From contig CAMKSE010000007.1 of the NCBI GenBank assembly GCA_946415365.1, positions 77,566 to 141,565 of the forward strand: a stretch of 64,000 nucleotides of DNA, read 5' to 3'. This DNA is from an uncultured Prevotellaceae bacterium. GTDB lineage: Bacteria; Bacteroidota; Bacteroidia; Bacteroidales; Bacteroidaceae. Below, piece after piece: positions 1-8,578 of this stretch. The position numbers were made by a program, and so were the translations under genes. Positions within the stretch are counted from its first letter, which is position 1, and each line of letters opens with the position of its first letter. The notes beneath the pieces were generated by a model. The model worked only from the letters and a program-made list of their open reading frames with translations, searched no databases and was not told the origin of the DNA.

Positions 1-1487
1 ACCCCTACCCCAATCTCGCCCTTGTTGCCAAATACGAGACATGGATGGACGGCACGATGGTGCGTCTTGACGCTGATAACAACATCGTGAACTTTGTGCC
101 AAAGGCAGCCTTCGACTATAACGAGACGGACAGTTATTACAAAACTGTCAACATCTACAAATTCAGCCGTGAATTCTCGCAGACAAAGTACGTGCCTTTC
201 CTTGAAGCCTATTCAAAGGCCGTCGGCAATAATGAGTACTATGAGAATGTACTGCGGATTATCTCTTTCTTGAACAGTCATGATTTGAAGGCTCTTCCCA
301 TCACCAACGAGAAATGGTATGAGATTGACGACAAACAGGATCTCGATATCGCCGAGGCACTTTTTGCCGACGAAAAAGACCTGTTAAGGAAATACTACGG
401 ACGTTTCGGCGGTTTCTGGCGCTTCCCAAAGATGCTCGACTTTTGCTACTTAGTAAACCCCTACTTCCCGACCCCACGTGTGGTAGATGAAATGCGGGCA
501 AACTTCCAAACCCTGCTGACACAATACCCTTCAGGCATGAAGGTGAACACCATCATAGCCAGCAAGTGCTTCGGTGTGAGTGAGGACTATATTATCCCAG
601 GCAATGGTGCAGCCGAACTGATTAAGGCTTTGATGGAAACAAGAACGAATTTCACTAATTCCACGAATAAGATTGGCATTATCCGACCGACCTTTGAAGA
701 GTATCCCAATCGTCTGCCGAAGGAGAGACTGGTGACCTTCATCCCAAAGGACAACACCTATCGATACAGTGCCAATGAGTTGATGGATTTCTTTGGAGTA
801 AACCCCGTTGACACCTTATTGATTATTAATCCAGACAATCCATCAGGCAACTTCATCCCTAAGACCGACCTACTCAGACTATGCGAGTGGAGCAAGAAGA
901 AAGGTTTCCGTCTGATGATTGACGAAAGCTTTGTGGACTTCAGCGAGAATTGGGAGAACAACTCCCTGCTACACGACGAATTATTGGAGAAATACCCGCA
1001 GCTCATCGTCATGAAGAGTATTTCGAAATCATTTGGAGTACCAGGTATCAGATTAGGTATTCTTGCCTCGGCAGACAAAGAAATAATTGCACATTTAAAA
1101 AAGCAGGTATCTATCTGGAACCTAAATTCTTTCGCAGAATTCTTCATGCAAATCTACAACAAATATGAAAAGGACTATAAGACGGCTTGTGGGAAGTTCC
1201 TGAAAGAACGGGCCGACTTTGAAAAGCAATTGAGAAGTATCAGTTTCTTAAGAGTCATGCCCTCGCAGGCCAACTATTTCCTCTGTGAGATTCTACCTCC
1301 AAGGACTGCTAACGAAGTGGTACTCTATATGCTGAAGCATCATAACATCCTGACGCGAGACTGCAGCAACAAGCCTGGTCTCGATGATAAGCAATATATG
1401 CGTATCGCTGTCAGAAATCACGAGGACAATTTGAAGCTTATTGAAGGATTAAAAGGATTAGCACAATCGGGCCATGACAATAGATAA
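1..1487 (+). CDS. Nucleotidyltransferase/PLP aminotransferase fusion (5' end cut by window)
   Basis: The reading frame is open from base 3, before the first ATG at 45, so the start lies outside the window. The visible N-terminal part ends with WYEIDDKQDLDIAEALF, the typical end of LicC/MobA-like sugar-phosphate or choline-phosphate nucleotidyltransferases. From about base 370 it continues into a fold-type I PLP enzyme of the HisC/CobD type: NPDNPSGN, the aspartate in MIDESF, and the PLP lysine in SISKSFGVPG (codon 1026-1028). Family knowledge: such fusions make an amino-alcohol phosphate or aminophosphonate by transamination or decarboxylation and activate it with CTP. The substrate here is not shown by sequence. 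The next gene overlaps by 14 bases, and an LtaS-like transferase follows, so a nucleotide-activated head group for a surface glycan is a reasonable inference. A PntC/AEP-transaminase role and a CobD-like phosphoserine/phosphothreonine decarboxylase role are both possible. Confidence 0.8.
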   Translation, partial: PYPNLALVAKYETWMDGTMVRLDADNNIVNFVPKAAFDYNETDSYYKTVNIYKFSREFSQTKYVPFLEAYSKAVGNNEYYENVLRIISFLNSHDLKALPITNEKWYEIDDKQDLDIAEALFADEKDLLRKYYGRFGGFWRFPKMLDFCYLVNPYFPTPRVVDEMRANFQTLLTQYPSGMKVNTIIASKCFGVSEDYIIPGNGAAELIKALMETRTNFTNSTNKIGIIRPTFEEYPNRLPKERLVTFIPKDNTYRYSANELMDFFGVNPVDTLLIINPDNPSGNFIPKTDLLRLCEWSKKKGFRLMIDESFVDFSENWENNSLLHDELLEKYPQLIVMKSISKSFGVPGIRLGILASADKEIIAHLKKQVSIWNLNSFAEFFMQIYNKYEKDYKTACGKFLKERADFEKQLRSISFLRVMPSQANYFLCEILPPRTANEVVLYMLKHHNILTRDCSNKPGLDDKQYMRIAVRNHEDNLKLIEGLKGLAQSGHDNR

Positions 1488-2445
1488 AATAGCTATTATC
1501 CAGCAAGATAGGATTAAAGCATTAGGCATCTCACCCAATGAATGCATCAAATGGGTAGAAGAAGGATTCCGCATGAAAGATGATGTCCAAATGCCAGCAA
1601 AACTAAGCGTTCACCCACAAGGTGAAGATTTTATGACAACGATGCCCTGTCTGCTACCTGAACAAGAAGGAGAGAAACGATTCGGCATTAAAGTGGTCAA
1701 TAGGATAGAAGGTCAAAAACCAGCATTATCCAGCATGATCTATCTCTATGATGCCAAGACTGGACATCTTCTTGCCATTATGGATGGGGACTGGATCACA
1801 GCGATGAGAACTGGTGCTGTAGCGACATTAGCTACCAGACTATTCCAGAAAGAAGGCACCAACACCTATTCAATGATTGGGCTTGGCAATATCGCAAGGG
1901 CAACGGCTTTATGTCTGATAGCAGACAACAAAAATAGGAACATCAAAATCCGCCTTATGCGATACAAAGACCAGGCGGAAAGATTTGTCGATCGTTTTAA
2001 GGATGCAGGAAATGTTTCTTTTGAGATCATCGACACAAAAGAGGAATTCCTTTCTGAAGCTGATGTTGTGATTTCATGTGTCACAGTTGCAACAGACCTT
2101 TTATTCCCAGATGATGCTCTGTTTAGGAAGGGCATTACCGTCATCCCTGTTCATGTACGAGGATTTCAGAACTGTGATCTGTTCTTTGACAAGGTATTTG
2201 GAGACGATACTGGTCAGATAAGGAATTGGAAATATTTCTCTAAGTTCCGTCAGTACGATGAGCTGCATCATGTGCTATTAGGCCGGAATCCCGGTCGAGA
2301 AAATCAAGATGAACGCATTCTCTGTTACAATTACGGATTAGCTCTTCACGATATCGTATATGCCAGCAGAATATACGATATGATTAGCGAGAAAGGATGC
2401 GACACATTTAATTATTGCAGACAAGACATGAAAATCTGGATATAA
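1474..2445 (+). CDS. Ornithine cyclodeaminase / mu-crystallin family protein
   Basis: This 323-residue protein has the layout of the OCD/mu-crystallin family: an N-terminal dimer domain with the conserved IMDGDWITAMRTGAVATLAT stretch, then a Rossmann domain opening with MIGLGNIARATAL. Family members use NAD(P)H and act on amino or imino acids (ornithine cyclodeaminase, alanine dehydrogenase, ketimine reductase, staphylopine-type SbnB enzymes). The exact substrate cannot be read from the sequence. It overlaps the previous fusion gene by 14 bases and is followed 11 bases later by the LtaS-like gene, so the three are probably translated from one transcript. The context suggests it supplies or modifies an amino compound for the same surface product; that is inference. 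Confidence 0.8.
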   Translation: MTIDKIAIIQQDRIKALGISPNECIKWVEEGFRMKDDVQMPAKLSVHPQGEDFMTTMPCLLPEQEGEKRFGIKVVNRIEGQKPALSSMIYLYDAKTGHLLAIMDGDWITAMRTGAVATLATRLFQKEGTNTYSMIGLGNIARATALCLIADNKNRNIKIRLMRYKDQAERFVDRFKDAGNVSFEIIDTKEEFLSEADVVISCVTVATDLLFPDDALFRKGITVIPVHVRGFQNCDLFFDKVFGDDTGQIRNWKYFSKFRQYDELHHVLLGRNPGRENQDERILCYNYGLALHDIVYASRIYDMISEKGCDTFNYCRQDMKIWI

Positions 2446-2456
2446 ATATTGAAGAG

Positions 2457-4205
2457 ATGAAACTTTTTAAAATACATATCAATGCGGAGTTCCTATTAAT
2501 GTTCATGATGTCAATGATGAACATGATATTCTTACACCAATATTTCCTGCACACTATCGATTTGGAAGTAGGATGCTTCGTATCATCTTTCTTTGACAAT
2601 CTTCTGGCATGTCTGATTGATGTCACATTTATATTGTTGGTTTCATGGCTCATCACACTACGAAGACTTAGAGCCAGTCTGGTCATTACATTTGTCATAA
2701 CCCTTTTATGGTCATTCTGCAATGTTTTCTATGCCCGTTTTTTCCATCAGTATCTATCATGGTCGTCTATCGGATTGGCAGGGAACCTGTCAGACCCCAT
2801 CGTCCTTGACAGTATGACCGCAGGCTTTAGACATATTGACCTATATTATCTGCTGGCAATCATTCTATTCTGCTGGATCTATTTCCGCAGCAAGCATCAC
2901 GATGTAAAAAGCAAGAGCCTTCGGACATTATTCTATATTTGGTTATGTGGTCTTCTCATAAGTCTGACGGTTCACTGCATATATGCTTTTCATCCCCATA
3001 TTGGCGTTGTCTATGAACTCGAAAAAACCGTCTTCACACCGGCAAAGATGGACTCCATGTGGCCCAACTGGACTGTGTACCATAAAGGATTTTTCAGGAA
3101 GTTATTCGTTGACCAATTGAAGCGCAAAAGTAAAATAGAGTTAACCAAAGAACAAGAAGCTGCCATAGAAAAAGAATATTCCGACCATAGCCAGAGAATT
3201 ACAGGACGGACTGCACCGAATAACATTCAGAACGTCATTTTTATTCTCGTAGAGTCTTATTTATCTGTCACATCAGACTTGGTCGTTGACGGTCAGGAAA
3301 TCACACCCAATCTAAACAAACTCAAACGAGACAGTAACGTATATTATAATGGACACATGATCCCAAATGTATCCATCGGTGAGTCATCTGATGGACAGTT
3401 GATTTATATGGCAGGCCTACTGCCACTACATTCTGAGATCACAGTCAGCAAAGCCAAGAAGAACAGCATCATCGGCCTGCCAGAACAAATCAAAAAGGCA
3501 TACCCAGACCTCCAATCATTGACCATTATTCCAACAAACCCGTCCTTATGGGATCAGCAGGCGATGTCTGATTCATATGGTTTTGACAAACTGTACTCCA
3601 TGCTCGATTATCAGGCGGAAATGAAAGACAATGAAAACGGAGCCTTTTTGACAGACCAGATGATATTCAGATATGCGTCGAAGAAAGACGAATCAAACAA
3701 ACCACCGTTTTTCTCACTGATCCTTACCATGTCCATGCATCAGCCATTTAACAGTTTCATTGAACATGGATTCCATCTGACAGATAAAAGCCTTCCTCAA
3801 GAATACAAGAACTATCTGACCAATTGTCACTATACAGACATTCAGATAGGGAAATATCTGAATGATTTAAAAGACAAAGGTCTATATGACAACAGCTTGA
3901 TTGTCATTGTCTCTGACCATGATGCACATCCTGATTATTTAGGTATGGATGATAAAATCAGTCGGGAGATACCAATCTATATCGTTAATGGAGGTATGGA
4001 CAACTCCAATGCATGGTCGGGAGAATGCAACCAATTGGATGTGTACACCACGATCCTTGACATATTGGGTATTCAGAGCACATGGCGCGGTTTGGGCCAT
4101 ACGCTGCTCAACAAGAACTATCAGAACTCTGTTACAGGAGACATTCAAGAGATGTCTGACTGGATAATCTACAGTGACTATTTCAGCAATAGAGTCATTC
4201 AATAA
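2457..4205 (+). CDS. LTA synthase family / alkaline-phosphatase-superfamily membrane transferase
   Basis: This 582-residue protein has about five N-terminal membrane segments (roughly residues 8-180) and a large extracytoplasmic sulfatase-type domain. The domain starts at NVIFILVESYLS, where the Glu is a metal ligand, and ends with IVIVSDHDAHPDYLG, carrying the Asp/His metal ligands. Family knowledge: LtaS, MdoB and EptA relatives move phosphoglycerol or phosphoethanolamine from a lipid to a glycan. The usual nucleophilic Thr region reads GESSDGQ (residues 308-314), so Ser rather than Thr appears to be the nucleophile. I chose the ATG at 2457 rather than 2415 because it follows the upstream stop and directly precedes the first membrane helix. 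The neighbouring nucleotidyltransferase fusion suggests it adds a phosphorylated head group to a polysaccharide; the donor is unknown. Confidence 0.85.
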   Translation: MKLFKIHINAEFLLMFMMSMMNMIFLHQYFLHTIDLEVGCFVSSFFDNLLACLIDVTFILLVSWLITLRRLRASLVITFVITLLWSFCNVFYARFFHQYLSWSSIGLAGNLSDPIVLDSMTAGFRHIDLYYLLAIILFCWIYFRSKHHDVKSKSLRTLFYIWLCGLLISLTVHCIYAFHPHIGVVYELEKTVFTPAKMDSMWPNWTVYHKGFFRKLFVDQLKRKSKIELTKEQEAAIEKEYSDHSQRITGRTAPNNIQNVIFILVESYLSVTSDLVVDGQEITPNLNKLKRDSNVYYNGHMIPNVSIGESSDGQLIYMAGLLPLHSEITVSKAKKNSIIGLPEQIKKAYPDLQSLTIIPTNPSLWDQQAMSDSYGFDKLYSMLDYQAEMKDNENGAFLTDQMIFRYASKKDESNKPPFFSLILTMSMHQPFNSFIEHGFHLTDKSLPQEYKNYLTNCHYTDIQIGKYLNDLKDKGLYDNSLIVIVSDHDAHPDYLGMDDKISREIPIYIVNGGMDNSNAWSGECNQLDVYTTILDILGIQSTWRGLGHTLLNKNYQNSVTGDIQEMSDWIIYSDYFSNRVIQ

Positions 4206-4206
4206 A

Positions 4207-4959
4207 ATGATGAGAAAAACATTCTTCATTCTATTAATGCTTGCTGTCATAGCTTTCATTCTTTGGTGGCGGGCACCTATTATCGGTAACGAATGGAGTA
4301 AGCAAACGATCTACGTTGGGTTATTGGATGTATGGCATGGAGCCTCAGAAGACGAAAAGGCTCATGCCATGTGGATTGATGACGATAGCACTGAAGGTGT
4401 TTTCGAGGTGAAGTCAATCGCTGATAAAGTTGGGATAAAGCCCGTCTTTGCAGTTATAGCTGATAAGATGGAACCTGCCGTCGCAGACTCCATAGCATCA
4501 TGGCAACGGCAGGGAGTTGGAGTCGTACTGCACGGACTGCGTCATGAAAGATGGAAAGACTGGAACGAATCACAGATTGAGAATGACATCCGTCAAAGTA
4601 TCCAAAGACTTGATGAGCAAGGATATGATACCACTAAGATTCTAAAAATAGTTATTCCACCTCACGGTTGTAACACAAGAGCCATCCGAAAAGTCATTGC
4701 ACAACAAGGTTGCCAGATGATATCAGGAGCCTGTCTGGTCAATCCAGATAGGCATGTTTTCCAATTGGGGCGTATCAGTATCGGGACGGGTACTGACCTT
4801 GTTAACATGCGAACTCTGCTACAAAAAGCATACGACAAGAAAGCATTTGTCATTTTCGGAACACATTCATCCATTCCAGAGAGTTTCTCAGCAGACAAAA
4901 CACAGAAGGTTTTAGAAATGGCCAAGGATATTGGTTTTTCTTTTGATTTTCAAAGATGA
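4207..4959 (+). CDS. Membrane-anchored polysaccharide-deacetylase-like protein
   Basis: This 250-residue protein has one N-terminal membrane anchor (about residues 4-21) and an extracytoplasmic NodB-like domain. The metal/catalytic region is divergent: WIDDDS near residue 55 replaces the usual TFDDG, HGLRHERW resembles the His motif, and PPHG is the third motif. Family members remove N- or O-acetyl groups from glycans. The ATG at 4207, one base after the upstream stop, gives a clean anchor; an earlier GTG at 4174 would overlap the preceding gene. Its 3' end overlaps the convergent acyltransferase by 10 bases. The role in trimming the glycan made by this locus is inferred from context, and the motif drift leaves open loss of activity or a different esterase activity. 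Confidence 0.65.
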   Translation: MMRKTFFILLMLAVIAFILWWRAPIIGNEWSKQTIYVGLLDVWHGASEDEKAHAMWIDDDSTEGVFEVKSIADKVGIKPVFAVIADKMEPAVADSIASWQRQGVGVVLHGLRHERWKDWNESQIENDIRQSIQRLDEQGYDTTKILKIVIPPHGCNTRAIRKVIAQQGCQMISGACLVNPDRHVFQLGRISIGTGTDLVNMRTLLQKAYDKKAFVIFGTHSSIPESFSADKTQKVLEMAKDIGFSFDFQR

Positions 4960-6026
4960 AGAGACCATCTGTCTGTCTTTGCAATCAGTTTGTCTATCCC
5001 AAGCATAGTGAACAATCTCTTTCTGATGGAGTCAACGAATGCACAAGAAAGGAATATAAGTACACACAAGCCTATTACCACAAAAGGATATATCCATTGG
5101 TCGCAGAAAGATGTAATTGAAACATGACTCCATAGCCAGCCACGCACCATCAATTGGTCATGAATCAGATAGACACCAAATGAATAAGGTGCTAGTTTAA
5201 CCAATACTTTCCACAAACCAGATTCAGACATCTGCATTTGTCTAATCATGATAAAGACGAGCACAGAGAGAATGAATGGAAGACCATTGTAATTAAACCA
5301 AAACAGAGAGACGGAATCATCATGATACCCAAAGAAAACTTCGCAACCCATCGTCAACAACGTGACAAACAAAATTGCTGCCAGCAACCACGACATTGAA
5401 ACCTTTTTTAGATAATGCTTGATAAAGCCTGCCACCAGGAACAAATAGGCAAAGGACCACACGGAATTGCCATGAGCCACATGGAAACGCTTTCCCAACG
5501 GGAAGTCTGGTATGATGGCCAAACACATAAAAGCGCCTCCTATTAAGAGCCAAAGATACTGCTTATAAGTCAGTTGTTTGACCAACAAGGCTAAGAACGG
5601 AGAAAGAATTAACAAACCAATATATTGTGTCACAAACCAATAAGCATCTGTGCTAATTGGGAAGAAACTTTTTCCCAAAGCAACTATACTGAAAGGGACT
5701 AACCGCATAGACATTAAAAATAGGGTAATGACAACGGAATAGAAACAAGCATACGTCCAAGTCCGAACTATCCTGATCGCTTTAAAACTCAGATCCACAA
5801 GGAAATAACCCGAAACCATCACATAAAGATTAACTGCTATACTGCTAAAGACCAGCAAAAAGTCTGAGAACAGAATATTAGACAACGACACAGGGTTATG
5901 AACACTAAAACCATATCCATCACCAACGCCATGCGTCAGGCAATGATATACTACTATGAAAAACATAGCAACAGTTCGCATCACCTCAAAATTCGGTTCT
6001 CTTCTCATAACTAATGAAATTTTCAT
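4950..6026 (-). CDS. Acyltransferase family 3 (O-acyltransferase), 358 aa
   Basis: This polytopic membrane protein has about ten hydrophobic segments and the acyltransferase-3 opening: FEVMRTVAMFFIVVYHCLTH, with the catalytic-type His in the first helix. Family members transfer acetyl or other acyl groups to sugars of O-antigen, capsule or exopolysaccharide across the inner membrane. The frame stays open further upstream, but the ATG at 6026 (or 6008) fits the start of the domain and lies downstream of a Bacteroidetes promoter at 6094-6123. It is transcribed away from the MBOAT gene and meets the deacetylase-like gene tail to tail. The acceptor sugar is unknown. Confidence 0.88.
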   Translation of the reverse strand: MKISLVMRREPNFEVMRTVAMFFIVVYHCLTHGVGDGYGFSVHNPVSLSNILFSDFLLVFSSIAVNLYVMVSGYFLVDLSFKAIRIVRTWTYACFYSVVITLFLMSMRLVPFSIVALGKSFFPISTDAYWFVTQYIGLLILSPFLALLVKQLTYKQYLWLLIGGAFMCLAIIPDFPLGKRFHVAHGNSVWSFAYLFLVAGFIKHYLKKVSMSWLLAAILFVTLLTMGCEVFFGYHDDSVSLFWFNYNGLPFILSVLVFIMIRQMQMSESGLWKVLVKLAPYSFGVYLIHDQLMVRGWLWSHVSITSFCDQWIYPFVVIGLCVLIFLSCAFVDSIRKRLFTMLGIDKLIAKTDRWSLHL

Positions 6027-6076
6027 GCAAAAGTAGAAAAAAAAAGTGAGAATGCAAAAGTTTTCGTTCACTTTTT

Positions 6077-6102
6077 GTATCTTTGGCTTTCGCCAAAGGT
6101 AC
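6077..6102. repeat. Inverted repeat with a -7-like box in each arm
   Basis: The arms GTATCTTTGGC (6077-6087) and GCCAAAGGTAC (6092-6102) are complementary at 10 of 11 positions around a 4-base loop. Each arm reads as TAnnTTTG on its own strand. It could be an operator or an RNA hairpin in the leader of the leftward gene. Confidence 0.6.
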
Positions 6103-6123
6103 TCACGCTTGAGAAAACTCAAA
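6094..6123 (-). promoter_or_regulatory. Promoter for the leftward acyltransferase
   Basis: On the minus strand a TTTG box (complement of 6120-6123) is followed after 18 bases by TACCTTTG (complement of 6094-6101), close to the Bacteroidetes -33/-7 consensus. The -7 box lies in one arm of an inverted repeat. Confidence 0.55.
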
Positions 6124-6128
6124 AAAGT

Positions 6129-6160
6129 TTTGGTTTTCTTCTCACTTATTCGTACCTTTG
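6129..6160 (+). promoter_or_regulatory. Promoter for the MBOAT operon
   Basis: TTTG at 6129-6132, a 20-base spacer and TACCTTTG at 6153-6160 match the Bacteroidetes housekeeping promoter consensus. The MBOAT start codon lies about 50 bases downstream. Confidence 0.75.
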
Positions 6161-6210
6161 CAACCATAAATATGCCTGTGGAATAATAAATAAATGAAGA
6201 TATATAAACT

Positions 6211-7668
6211 ATGGTGGTTAATTCACTAGCATTCTTATGGTTTTTCCTGATAGTCATCATTGTGTACTACCTGTGCCAGACGAGGAAGACAATACAGAAT
6301 GTGTTCTTGTTGGGTTGTTCGTATTGGTTCTACTCTCAGGTAGATATTAGGATGACAGCACTGCTTGTCATCCTGACGCTGGTATTCTGGTTGCTCGGTA
6401 AGGGTATATACTATTACATGAAACAAGAAGACGGACGGAAAGCGAGTTTATTAACCACTGTCGGAGTGATTATCGGCATTGGTGCATTGTTCTATTTTAA
6501 GTACCTAAACTTTTTTGTAGAATCCGTAGCATCATTGGCTTCTTTACTCGGCATCCACATGAGCTGGACAGCACTCCATTTAGTGGTTCCTATCGGACTG
6601 AGTTTCTTCACTTTCAAACTAATGAGTTATGTGTTGGATATCCATCACGGTAAGATTATTCCTGAAAAGGACATCGTCTGCTTTGCCAACTATATTGCCT
6701 TCTTCCCAACCATCCTCTCAGGGCCTATAGACCGTCCGAAGCCTTTCCTGACACAAGCAAATGAAGTCAGACGTTTCAATCCCGACCAACTAATGACAGG
6801 TTGCCGCAGGGTGCTATGGGGAATGTTCCTGAAAATGTGCATCGCCGACCGACTCGATCTCTACGTTAGTGCTGTCTGGGACAATTACGACCATCACTCA
6901 GCTATCTCCATCCTCTTTGCCTCCCTACTCTATCCACTACAGATGTATGCCGACTTCGGCGGTTACAGTGAAATGGCCATCGGTGTGGCGCTCATGTTAG
7001 GATTCAAGGTGGCAGAGAACTTCAAACGTCCTTTCTTCGTGCTCGACATCGCCGGGTACTGGAGTCGCTGGCATATGACATTGACCAGTTGGCTGACAGA
7101 CTATGTGTTCCTGCCACTAAACATCAAGTTCCGAGAATGGGGCGTTTACGGTACCATCACTGCCATTATGCTGAATATGATGTTCATCGGCATGTGGCAC
7201 GGGGCAAACTGGACCTTCTTCCTCTTCGGCATCTATCACGGTCTTTGGTATATTCCCTTGATGGTAGGTGGCGGATTCTTTAAAAAGCGCAAGATCAAGG
7301 TCAATGCCAAAGGCTGGCCCAAGAAACGATATGTCGTTAAAATGATCGGCATCTATTTTGTCGTCACCTTCGGTTTGATGCTTTTCCACTCAGCCTCTAT
7401 GACAGAGTTCTGGCATATCTGTGAACGTGTTGCGACACACTGGCAAGGAGGGTTATTCACAGATATGTCATCGATGGTCAATGCCGCCATCTGCCTCATT
7501 GCCCTCATCTATGTAGACATTCAGGAGGAATGGTTCCCCAAATACCAGTTACCCTTGCCCAAGCTCATGAACCGCTGGCGTTGGGAGCTCACATTAGCCA
7601 TAGAAATTGTGGCCATCCTGCTTTTCGGTGTGTTCGATAATAACCAGTTTATCTATTTCCAATTCTGA
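6211..7668 (+). CDS. MBOAT family O-acyltransferase
   Basis: This 485-residue polytopic protein has the AlgI/DltB-type MBOAT signatures: ILSGPIDRPKPF, a YADFGGYSEMAIG segment, and GMWHGANWTFFLFG, which contains the catalytic His (residue 330). Such proteins move acyl groups, usually acetyl, from the cytoplasm to an extracytoplasmic acceptor, working with an SGNH-type partner that does the final transfer. Such a partner is encoded immediately downstream, starting 1 base after this stop. It is the first gene of a five-gene block (MBOAT, SGNH, acyltransferase 3, acyltransferase 3, SASA) driven by the promoter at 6129-6160. The locus context points to polysaccharide O-acetylation, but the acceptor is not known. 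Confidence 0.92.
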   Translation: MVVNSLAFLWFFLIVIIVYYLCQTRKTIQNVFLLGCSYWFYSQVDIRMTALLVILTLVFWLLGKGIYYYMKQEDGRKASLLTTVGVIIGIGALFYFKYLNFFVESVASLASLLGIHMSWTALHLVVPIGLSFFTFKLMSYVLDIHHGKIIPEKDIVCFANYIAFFPTILSGPIDRPKPFLTQANEVRRFNPDQLMTGCRRVLWGMFLKMCIADRLDLYVSAVWDNYDHHSAISILFASLLYPLQMYADFGGYSEMAIGVALMLGFKVAENFKRPFFVLDIAGYWSRWHMTLTSWLTDYVFLPLNIKFREWGVYGTITAIMLNMMFIGMWHGANWTFFLFGIYHGLWYIPLMVGGGFFKKRKIKVNAKGWPKKRYVVKMIGIYFVVTFGLMLFHSASMTEFWHICERVATHWQGGLFTDMSSMVNAAICLIALIYVDIQEEWFPKYQLPLPKLMNRWRWELTLAIEIVAILLFGVFDNNQFIYFQF

Positions 7669-7669
7669 C

Positions 7670-8578
7670 ATGAAGAAGATTCTTATACATATACTCATCA
7701 TAGCAGCACTGTTTTTTGTTTTTGACAGGGCTACGGGATTCGTATTAAAACAACTATACAGTCAATCAAATACAACTGACGAATACAAGATTGGCTATGC
7801 CAACATGGAAACCTGCGACTCCTTGCTGTTCATGGGCAGTTCAAGATGTCTGCATCATTTCGTGCCATCGGTCTTTGAGGAAGGCTTAAACATGACCTGT
7901 TTCAATGCTGCTGACTGGGGCATCAAGAACATCTACTTCCACTATGGTCTCTTAGGAAACATCCTTTCCCGCTATACACCAAAGGCCATTGTCTTTGAGG
8001 TTCATCCCTGCGACTGGCTGGACACGCCCTACTCGGGAACGGAAAGGGCAGGTTCTCTGGCACCTTTTTGCGGTATGAGCAAGGAATGTGATGAGATGCT
8101 GAAGATATCCAGCAACTACTGGCCTTATCGTCTGTCAGTCGTCTATCGATATACGGGCAGTCTGCCTGCCCTACTATTCGGCAGATGGGGCGGCATGGAC
8201 AGAAGCCTTAAAGGATGGAAGCCTTTAGACGGTCAAATGGACACGACTGGTATACAGGCCGAGGAGTTCCCCTTCCCCATCCATCAGCAGAAGTTACAGT
8301 TAATGGAACAATTCATCCAGGACTGTCAGGCTAAGGGAATCTGGCTCGGCATCATTGTCTCGCCCATGTACGTTTGCTCCGAACAAGATGTTTTTAAAGT
8401 TCCCCGTGATCTGGCAGCTAAGTACAATATCCCTTTTTTTGACCACTACCGCGACACAACCTTTATGGGCCATGCAAACTTGTTCTACGACTATGGCCAC
8501 CTGAACAGGGAGGGAGCCACCATTTTCTCCCAAAAAGTATGTGAAGAACTGAAAGAGACGTATGGGAAGACGTATTAA
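7670..8578 (+). CDS. Membrane-anchored SGNH-like partner of the MBOAT protein
   Basis: This 302-residue protein has an N-terminal anchor (residues 4-19) and an extracytoplasmic domain. It carries LLFMGSSR (Ser of GSS near residue 57), SGNH block I, and YGHLNREG (Asp 274, His 277), a block V-like Asp-x-x-His. This matches the general architecture of AlgJ/AlgX and DltD partners that accept an acyl group from an MBOAT channel and place it on the glycan. The ATG at 7670 follows the MBOAT stop by one base and gives a good anchor; an in-frame codon at 7607 lies inside the MBOAT gene. I do not recognise a closer family name, and the pairing is inferred from adjacency and motifs. Confidence 0.75.
   Translation: MKKILIHILIIAALFFVFDRATGFVLKQLYSQSNTTDEYKIGYANMETCDSLLFMGSSRCLHHFVPSVFEEGLNMTCFNAADWGIKNIYFHYGLLGNILSRYTPKAIVFEVHPCDWLDTPYSGTERAGSLAPFCGMSKECDEMLKISSNYWPYRLSVVYRYTGSLPALLFGRWGGMDRSLKGWKPLDGQMDTTGIQAEEFPFPIHQQKLQLMEQFIQDCQAKGIWLGIIVSPMYVCSEQDVFKVPRDLAAKYNIPFFDHYRDTTFMGHANLFYDYGHLNREGATIFSQKVCEELKETYGKTY

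Noticed and set aside
6077..6160. Invertible promoter (phase-variation switch) before the MBOAT operon
   Set aside because: The inverted repeat does not flank the MBOAT promoter; the arms are only 4 bases apart, and no recombinase gene is in the window.
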